A stretch of 64,000 bases of DNA from Tamarix chinensis (taxonomy: Eukaryota > Streptophyta > Magnoliopsida > Caryophyllales > Tamaricaceae). The notes under the pieces were generated by a model that worked only from the letters and a program-made list of their open reading frames with translations, searched no databases and was not told where the DNA came from. Both the position numbers and the translations under genes were made by a program. The stretch is from assembly GCA_030549775.1 (NCBI GenBank), contig CM060174.1, positions 26,112,617-26,176,616 on the forward strand, in the 5' to 3' direction. Below, piece after piece: positions 51,201 to 60,500 of this stretch. The stretch's first letter is position 1. Each line of letters starts with the position of its first letter.

Positions 51201-54200
51201 ACTTGGCAGCTAACAATTTTGAGCTCTCCCTTTCCATAACACCAAAAAATAAAGTGACCGTTGTGTTCCATTTGTAATATTGCATATGCTCCTCCTCTTC
51301 TTGTATCTTACAAAGATAACCAATCAAATGCTCTAGGTACACAACTTTTCTTAGGTCCTTGGGGTTTAGTCGCTTATCTTTGAAGAACGGTGTCGTTGGG
51401 TACCCATACCTTTGATTTTTTGACAAGCCTTTCATTTTGACAATGATTTGTCATATGATCATAGGCTCCACAAGCATTGGAAACAAAAGAAAATGATGAT
51501 GATGGATCATAAAAAATGATGTGATGGTCTAGTTCTAGACTTTCTTCTATCTTGAAAAACTACCTCTCCTTGTTCAAACACTATCTTTGAGCACTAAGTA
51601 ACATATTCAAAATTTCCTCACTTTCTTACTTCTGATATTGTTATCTCTTTTAATAGTCCTCACCTTATGAAATTTGTTACTTTTGATATTGTTATCCCTT
51701 TTAAGCACGTCAATTTGTTGGTGAGTGAGCCAAGTTTAATGAAATCCTATAAATTCTCAATTTTATCCTCTAACCATTTTTAGTTCAGATACTCTAGACT
51801 CAAGTAACACATTGGCACTCAACACCTCATTATGCACATTTAGCAAGTCATCATGCAATTTTCTCAATTTGTAGTTTTCTTGACTTATCTTATTGTGATC
51901 AAGCAAAAGCCTTATATAACATAAATATAATCTCATCTTGGGAATGTGAAGAAATGGAATTTGTTGCCCCTTCATCATTGTCATCATCAAGCATAAGTTA
52001 GAAAATTCATCACTTCGAGCCATGAAGCAAAGATTCACGGACTCTTCATCTTCATTTTCTTCACCACCATCTTCATATTGAGACTTGCTTTGCTTGGATG
52101 ATCTTCCCCTTTTGGATTTGTCTTTAGCATTTGATTAGGTTATTTCTTTCCAGAAGGAAAAGCAATCACTAATCAAGTGACCCTTTTTTTGAGCAATGTT
52201 AACATGTGAAAGACTTTATTTCTTTTGATGAAGACTCGTGGATTTCTCTTGAGTTGCTCAAATTTCCTCTTCATCTTCCTCATCTATCTCATGAATTGAC
52301 TTGAAATTAGAGCAATCTCCATATCCCTAATTTCTTGACTTGTTTCTTTCTCTTCATCTTCTTCTTCTTCATCATCTTATTGCATTGACTTACTAACTCT
52401 AGATGAAAAAGCCTTTGGATTTCCTCTTTCTTTCTTCTACAAATTCTTCTTCTATCTTGGATTGTATCTTTTGGCTTTTTTGATGGCTATCACTTTGGGT
52501 CCCCATTTTTTAGTAAGAGTTTGTAGAATCTTTCTCATTTTTTCTTCATTAGTAATAGCTTTTCCAAGTGCCTTCAAGTTGTTGATAATGCTAAAGAATC
52601 AATTAATGAGCACACTAATTGGTTCACCTTGATTCATGGAGAATATCTCATACTCTCAAGTGTAGAGAGCAATTATTTGTTGCTTGACTTGATCAATAAC
52701 CTCACGAGTGATGTTCAACTTATCCCGTACTTCTTTAGCACTTGTACGAGTTTGAATTCTGTGGTACATTGGTACTCCTTTTCTCCCATGGCACAATGAA
52801 ATATCATGAAAGCCTTGTGATTTGGTGTCATCTTCCTTTTGTTGGATTCGATCCATTCCCCCTAATGCTTCTCAAGTTCTGCACCATTTTCTTCTTTTGT
52901 GATCATGAAGGGGCCTTTGGTGATGATCCTCCACATATTAAAATGTTGAGCTCTTAAGAAGTAAATCATCTTGTTTTTCCAATACATCTATTTCTCACCA
53001 TTAAATAATGAGGGCCTTGTTGTGGAGATACCTTCATTGAAGCCTTGACTTCTTAATTTTTGAGTTTGGATTGTTAGATCTTTTGGAAGCTACTAGGCTT
53101 TCATACTAATTGAAAATATCCCTAGAGGGGTGAATTGAATAGAATGAATAAGAATGTCAAATTAAAAATTTGCACGGTGGTTTATTGTGGTGCAAGGGCT
53201 CAATACTCCTAAAGAGTATCTCCCTTTAAATTTTGAAGTGTGTGGATGATGGTCACTATGCTTTAGATTTATAAGACAACTTTCTCAATTATCTCTAGAG
53301 TTGATTTATAGAGCCTACTTATCCTCTCTAGATTCATGAAGCGTACCTTTCATTGCATTACTCTTAGGAATGGTAGACACACACTATTGAATTTTGATAC
53401 TGGAGAATGTAATGTGTGATTACAAGATAATCCTTATAATAAGATGTGAAAGTGTTTATATGATTGGGATGAATCAATCAAGCTAGAGAAATAAAGATTA
53501 CAAATGAAAGAGTACTTCAGCTACTAATGTGAAAATGATGAGCACAATAATTTTCTCAAGAAAAATTCCGAGTTTGAAAGTTGTTGAATTATATGCTGGA
53601 GAAATTTGATTTAAGGACTAGAAGTAGATTGCGGTAAATGGACTCCCAAAAGATTGTCTAAAATTTGCCCAACATATATTCAAAGTGTTAGGAAAAGTCT
53701 CATAACTGTTGGTGCATTTAGCATACTAGCCATTAGAGTCTAATGGGTAGAATTTTAAAATTGACAGCAAATCCTGTTGACTATTATTAAGAAAAATCAG
53801 TGGACTACTTTCTAAATCTTTACCTGTGGAAAAATTCTGCCATTGGAAAGTTAGACTAGTTGGCTGGTATGGAGGAACCAATGGACTGGTTTTGTCTTGT
53901 GACAATAATATTTGAAATTGGATATTTGTTGAAGGATGACCGGAAGAATCAGTTGACTAATTTCAGTGGACTGGTTTGTGGGGTTTGACCATTCGAGTGG
54001 TAAAAATAGAGAATTGATTTTTTTTAAAACTTTATAGCAATGGATTGGTATGGAAAAACTAGTGTAATGGTTTGTGCACCAGTGTATTGGTCGAGGACTT
54101 GACCACAAAATACATTTGATTTTTTGAAACTCAGAAACCAATGGACCGAACCAGTATCAGTTCACTTGTTTGGTTAGTTTTCAACATTGCATGCCTTGAT

Positions 54201-57200
54201 AAAAAAAGACAATAACTTGGATCTACGGAGCTTGAAATTGATTAATGTCTCTTTTGATGTAAACTAGACATATTAGGCTTTTTAAAGATGTATTATACAC
54301 CCAAACTAATATCTGTAGAATTTATGGTGGAGTCGGTTCATGTTCAAAAAGTCCTAAGAGAAATTTGATTTTAAACATCCTTTTGTGTAAACATTTAGAA
54401 TTATTTTTTATGTTTGAACTCTTTTTATAAAGAAGGCTAAATGCATAAAATCGTCAAGAAACTTAAGTACTCATCTTTATACTCATATATAAGAGAAGCC
54501 TTGGAATTAACTGATATATTATTGAAACTTGATGTCACGTATGACTTATAGATGGCTTGAAGTTTTGTTTGACTGGCTTATTGATCTTTTACTTGTGCTT
54601 GTTATATTATTGAAACATGATATCCATAGCATTTCTTGGTTTGATGGTTTGTGTTATACTTAATTATGATAATGAAAACACATGCTTACTAAACCACTAA
54701 AAGTAAACCCTAAATAGGTTTGTTATCATCAAAACAAGGATTAATAAAACTCCTAAACGCCCCTACAATGCATTAGTGCTGAACCAAATGAAGTAGGATG
54801 ACTTACTTCCCATGTGTGTGGACTATTGAGTGGTAAACAAGATCATGGTAAAGAATAAGTTCCCCTTCTTTGTTTGATAAGCTTGTTAATGCAAAGTACT
54901 TCACAAAGATGGACTTGAGATTGGGGTATTGGTAAGTGCAGATTGCAAAGGAGATTAGTCAAATACCTCTTGTGTCACATGGTATGGATCTCATGAATTT
55001 TTTGTTATGTCTCTAGACCAATAAATGCCCATACTATCTTTAGTACTCTTATGAATAAGATATTGCATCTAAACTTGGATAAGTTTTTGGTTTATCTAGA
55101 TGATATCGTGGTACTCTTATGAATAAGATAAGTGGTATCTGGGTGATTGATGGTATACAACGATATATGAAGGCTCATGTGGAGCATTTGAGGTGGTCTT
55201 CCAACTACTTATAAAGAATGAGCTATATGTGAAGGAGAAATGCTCATTTGCTTAAATGAAGGAAACTTTCTTGAGCCATTATATTAAGGTTGGGAAGATA
55301 GCAATGGATGAAGCGGAGGTTTGTGCTATCAAGAAGTCGAAGGGGCTTGTAGAGATTCATCCAAGGGTATTCAAGTAGAGCTGCACCCCGCGCCATCCAC
55401 ATGAAGAAGTAGCATGGAGTTAGGATGAGGTATGCCAAAATCCTTTGCTGATTTGAAGAAGGTTGTGATGGAGCAATTGGTTCTACGTTGACCCAACTAT
55501 ATGAAAGAGTTTGAAGCTCAAAAAGAAGCCTCAAATTTTCCATTTGAGGAGTTTTCATGTAAAAAGGCACCCAATTGCATATGAGGCCGCAAGTTGATTG
55601 CCATAGATAGGTGTTATGCTGCCTATCACAAAGTGATAACAACTATTGCACATCGCTTTCTTTTATGGAGATATTACCTACTTGGTAGTAAGTTTGTGAT
55701 CAAGGATGGTAATGTGGCCATGAGTTACTTCCAAAATTAGAAGGAACTAAGATCCAAATAGGCACGTTGTTAATGCTTTCAAATGGAGTATAAACTAGGA
55801 AGAGCTAATGTGGTGGCAGATGCATTAAGTTGAAAGGTAATGTTGGCTGCCATGAGTAGGCTTGTAGTAAATATCTTAGATTAAGTCAAAGAAGGGATGA
55901 AGCATGATGCCTTCGCTAGGAGCATGGATGCAATTGGAGCAAAAAAAAAGGAAAAACTTGACACTTCTGGGAGAAGGATAGAGCATTATAACATAGACAA
56001 CCAACTCTATATTTTTAGATGGGGCAAGTTGTGAAGGGACTTGGTGAAGGAATGCCACATTTTAAAGTGGTCTAGAATCCTAAGGAGCATTCTTACTTTA
56101 ACCAGATACTTATTATTGGTCTCAAATGCAGGATGATGTGTAATATTATGTGAGGAACCATTATCCTAAGAATTGGGGCCCCGTAGGTTTGCTGGAACCA
56201 TTATCCTTTCTTTGGTGACCTTAGGAAGGTATCTTGATGGACTTCATCTTATAACTCCCCACATCCAAAGGATATGGATTGATTACAGTACTAAGATATT
56301 GCATTGCAAATTGGTGTGTTAGATTATTCTTCAATAACGCGGTGAAGTATTGGGCTTATAAGGAGTATTATAAGTGATAGCGATCTTCACTGCAAAATTT
56401 TGGGGGGATTTGTTAGAGGTGATGGGTTCCATGCTCCACTTTTCTACAAGCTTTCACCTTTAAATGAATGGCCATATATAAAGGGTGAAGTAGATCTGCT
56501 TAAGGTACTTTTTGTGTTCCTACCAATGGGATTAGGCTAAGTTGATGGATGTGTGAGGCAACAAGACATTCTATTCTAACGCGTGATGAAGCATTAACTC
56601 CCACATACATATAATGACTCAGGACTATAGGGCAGGAGTCTTAGCACACCATGAAGCATCAATCTCTCACTATACATACATAATGTTACTCATAACTAAA
56701 AGGAGGGTAGTCTTGCAACATAGTCTTTTGCAGGAGGATTGAATGAACAACTTGAACTAGTGAAGACCTACATGGAGAAGGCTTGGAAGAAGATGAAGAA
56801 ATGATAGACAATGATCTAAGATTGCCAGAGTTTCTAGCAGGAGACTTGCTGGTGAAGTTATCACCCTAAATGTTTAGGATATATTGTCAAGTCTAGGTAT
56901 GAGGGTCGCTATCATATTGTGAAGAAAGTGGGAAGCAAGTGGAGTTGACACTCGAGCTCAAAGTGCTTTCTATCTTCCATGTGAGCCTATGTAAGCTCCA
57001 ACATGAAGACAAGGAAGAACCTGGAAGGAAGGAGTGATCAAAGGTGAGGAGATTCTAGATGATTGGCTTGTTTAAAGACATGGAGTGCCTAACTACAAGG
57101 AATATTATTTGGGGTGGAAGGGGCTTCCCAAGAGTCATTCGTTGGGAGACTATTGAAGACTTATGGAAGTTAAAGAATGTAATCGAATAGTACTTGTCTA

Positions 57201-57495
57201 GAGAATAGTTTGAGTACTTTTATTTTCCCAAAAGGTTCTAGAGAAGTTTAGAGTATCATGGTGCTCTACACTCATCTCGTCCTTACAAATAGTCTTAGGA
57301 AATGTCTCTAGAATACTTCATTGCATGCACTAGTGGAGAAAATTCTTGATTATGTATTGAGGGAACACCTTAGGGGATAGTTATTTTCATCCATGCTAAA
57401 TATGTCCGATGAGAAGGTGGAGAATGAGGTATTGCCTACAGAAATGGTGAATAAACCTCATTTTCATTCATCTAAGATTATAAGCTCTCAAGTAT

Positions 57496-57536
<41 letters not shown>

Positions 57537-60500
57537 CGCTCTCTTTTGAATTGGTTAGTAAGCTAAATGCTATGTAAGATTTTCCTAGTTCAAATGTGGC
57601 AGTCCATGAAGGAGGAAGTCAACCTTAGTCTTCAAGGAGTGAAAAAACTAAGTGATGCACATAATTGTCTCGGGAAGAAGTCAGTTCTTGACATGAAGCT
57701 CAGAATGTCGTGCTGTATTTTTTAATTTTTTTTGGTCAAAGTATAAAGAAGTGTTAAATTATATTGCCAATTATTGTTTTGAACTGAAAGAGGTGTCCCT
57801 CCGCCTTGCATCTGTACTATCACTTCCTATTAATTCATTAACTTAATCTTTATTTGAAAGTATTCATTTTTTCATACCTGCTTGTTAATGTTTATTACTT
57901 TGTCAGCCAGGAGACATGAAGAGTGTTACATTGGTAAGCATTGGAGGGAAAAGAGTAATTCGAGGAGGAAACAACATTGCTGATGGTCATGTTGAAGATG
58001 CCATTGTCTCAGCATTGATGGAGTCAATACATGTGAGGGGATTTGGGAATAAAGAGGAAGAGAATGCTAGGTGAACATTTCTGACTGATTGTTACTGATG
58101 CATACTGATATGAAGTATTGGATTTTTATTTCATCTATTGGTTTGCTACCTTAATCCCTGTGGACATGCGTATGTTGAAGGAGGCCCATTCAATTTTTGC
58201 AGCCAAGGTGTCACTGGTGAAGACCCAGTGTTCACTGTGACTATTTCTCATGAGGCTTATGCTAACATGTATGGACCTACAACTGGTGACAAAATCCGTC
58301 TTGGTGACACTGATTTGTTTGCTGAAATCGAAAGAGATCTGGCTGTTTATGGTGATGAATGTGTCTTTGGAGGTGGCAAGGTTCTCCGTGATGGAATGGG
58401 TCAGGCATCTGGGTATCCACCAGCTGTCTGTTTGGACACTGTTATTACTAATGCTGTGATAATTGATTATACAGGAATTTTTAAGGCAGATATTGGCATC
58501 AAGGATGGCAACATCATTGCCCTTGGTAAAGCAGGCAACCCAGATATCATGGATGGTGTCTCAGCAAACATGATAGTTGGGGTAATGGTTTCTTTAACAT
58601 GGCATTACTTGCAGGAATGGATTTAGGGTAGGGTGTTTTGACTATGTGACTTGCACGTCAAATGCATTGAAATACAACAGGTTAGCACTGAGGTTATTGC
58701 TGGTGAGGGTTTGATTGTTACAGCAGGGGCTATCGACTGTCATGTACATTTCATTTGTCCACAGCTGGCTTATGAAGCGATATCAAGTGGTGAGTTCAGA
58801 TCTCTGGGGCAGCATGTTCCCACAAACGTTGGGATAATGATAGATGCTAATTACAATAAATGCCTTGGCCAAATATGGTTAATTGGAAGCAAATTGGTCT
58901 TACTAAGGGCAGAGTGCAAGCAAATATTATGAGCATTCGATTCTGGTCCTTAATTTATGAATAATCTGAATTTGATATGATATCAAGAAGATTTTCATTA
59001 TTGAAGATAATGCATTACTGTTTTTCCCTATGATAAAAATGAGGATTGAATTTCCTTTTCTGGGGAGTGCTAGGTTAATAATCTATCAAGTGAGCAGTTG
59101 GCAGTGTTTTTATGCAAAAGAAATAATTCAATGTAAACTGAAATTTGAGAAAGCCTTTTCTTCATTACATATTCAAATTTTTTTCCCCTTCAAAAATTTG
59201 CATTGTCTCTTAGTCTGGGCTAGCGGCCATCTTCAGTGACAATTTTCAGGAGCACCTCGAATATTGTATTAATGAAAGAACTTTTCATACTGCTTTCTCC
59301 TCATGAAATTTACTTTTACAATTCCTTTCAGTAATGTCTTAGAGGATACCCTTTTTTTTTTTCTAAACTCTTTTGAGGGGCTGTGGGGCGAGGAATAGCT
59401 GTAGATCTACAGCAGGGCTTCCCTCATTGCCCTCTCTTTTTCTGTCTTGATGAAGAAACTCTTTCACCTAAATGTTGATATGTCTATGCTGACAGTACTT
59501 CGTTGTTTGCTTTCTAAGCTGACTTAAGGTTTTAAATTGAGCCTCCAATGAAATTATGTACTCTCCAATTTTTTGCCCTCAAGAGTGTTGGGGAAAAAGG
59601 AGATGATAATAAGCTATATATTTGTTGTTAATAGTTTGTGATGAGATTCTGTGCCTTCTAGTTGGAGGTCAAACTGTTGTGTAATATAGTTGCAGACAAA
59701 GTGTTCATATGAGACTTGACTTCGTTTTGTATAGCTGAGAGAGATCCTTGATTTGTGCAGTTACAATCTAGTCAACACTGTTTGATGCCAGATATTATGA
59801 TAAATGCCAAGTATTGGTGGAAGTTTCTGCTATTATTTTTTTATTTTTTATTTCCTAATTAAGCTTCTACACTCAGAATACAAAACGCATTTTGGGTCTG
59901 TTTTTTTTGAAGTCAAGTACTTTAAGATAGGCTGTCCAAAATATTGGATGTGCTTGCTATCTTAGCGAACTTCTCATGCGGTTAAGTTCTATGGCTCCTT
60001 AGGTTTGCTGAGAAACTCTTTTTCTTCTTCAGCTATGTACTCTGTTCCAAGGATTAACCAGCATGCCTGCCCTACTTCCAATTATGTTGTCTTCTCTCAC
60101 TTTTGTTTTTTTGGTTGTGTATCTAAACTCGGCAGATTATGTGCAGGCATCACAACTTTAGTGGGTGGTGGAACTGGGCCTGCTGATGGAACCCGTGCAA
60201 CTACTTGCACACCAGCACCATCTCACATGCGATTTATGCTGCAATCTACCGATGAACTGCCATTGAACTTTGGCTTCACAGGAAAAGTATATTTGTTGCA
60301 CCTGTTTCACTTTTCAAGCTTCAATCTTCTTGAATTACATCTTATTGCCAGTAATTAACGAGAATGATGCCTTTAACATAGCTGTTCATCATTTGATACC
60401 TCCTCAAATGATTGGCTTATTGGTACTCAAAGATGTTTGTTCAATGATTGAGCTCTTTTCTGCAAATGATGGAACTTCTAAAGTCTCCTATTTGGGATAT

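Larger units (their letters stand above)
46291..54745 (-). mobile_element. SIRE/Maximus-like copia element nested in chromovirus
   Basis: Long related LTRs (46291-47836 and 53110-54745) bound a 5.3-kb internal region on the minus strand. The PBS region, read on the plus strand, is 'gctttcatactaattgaaaa', a decayed 'gctctgataccaattgaaa', followed by 'ccctagaggggtgaat', a signature of SIRE-type LTR starts. The opposite edge 'caacaatctcctctttgac' is the matching polypurine site. Gag remnants are present; no reverse transcriptase or integrase was recognised, so it looks non-autonomous or deleted. It splits the chromovirus RT: 'EAGI' before, '[14 protein letters not shown]' after. Confidence 0.8.
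43619..57700 (+). mobile_element. Ty3/gypsy chromovirus in urease intron 6, nested insertions
   Basis: LTRs at 43619-44089 and 57234-57693 bound gag and pol remnants in the same orientation as the urease gene. A PBS-like 'tggtataagaagg' follows the left LTR. CAGAA lies just before the left LTR (43614-43618) and again at 57701-57705, a likely target duplication, although the exact 3' LTR end (57693-57700) is unsure. The pol order RT, RNase H, integrase and chromodomain defines Ty3/gypsy chromovirus type. A MITE (45549-46000) and a SIRE-like copia element (46291-54745) are inserted in it. All frames are broken. Without it the intron would be about 400 bases. Confidence 0.88.

Noticed and set aside
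58138..58202. Upstream extension of the exon 8 frame from an ATG at 58138
   Set aside because: The urease frame joins at the acceptor ending 58202; the preceding codons are intronic.
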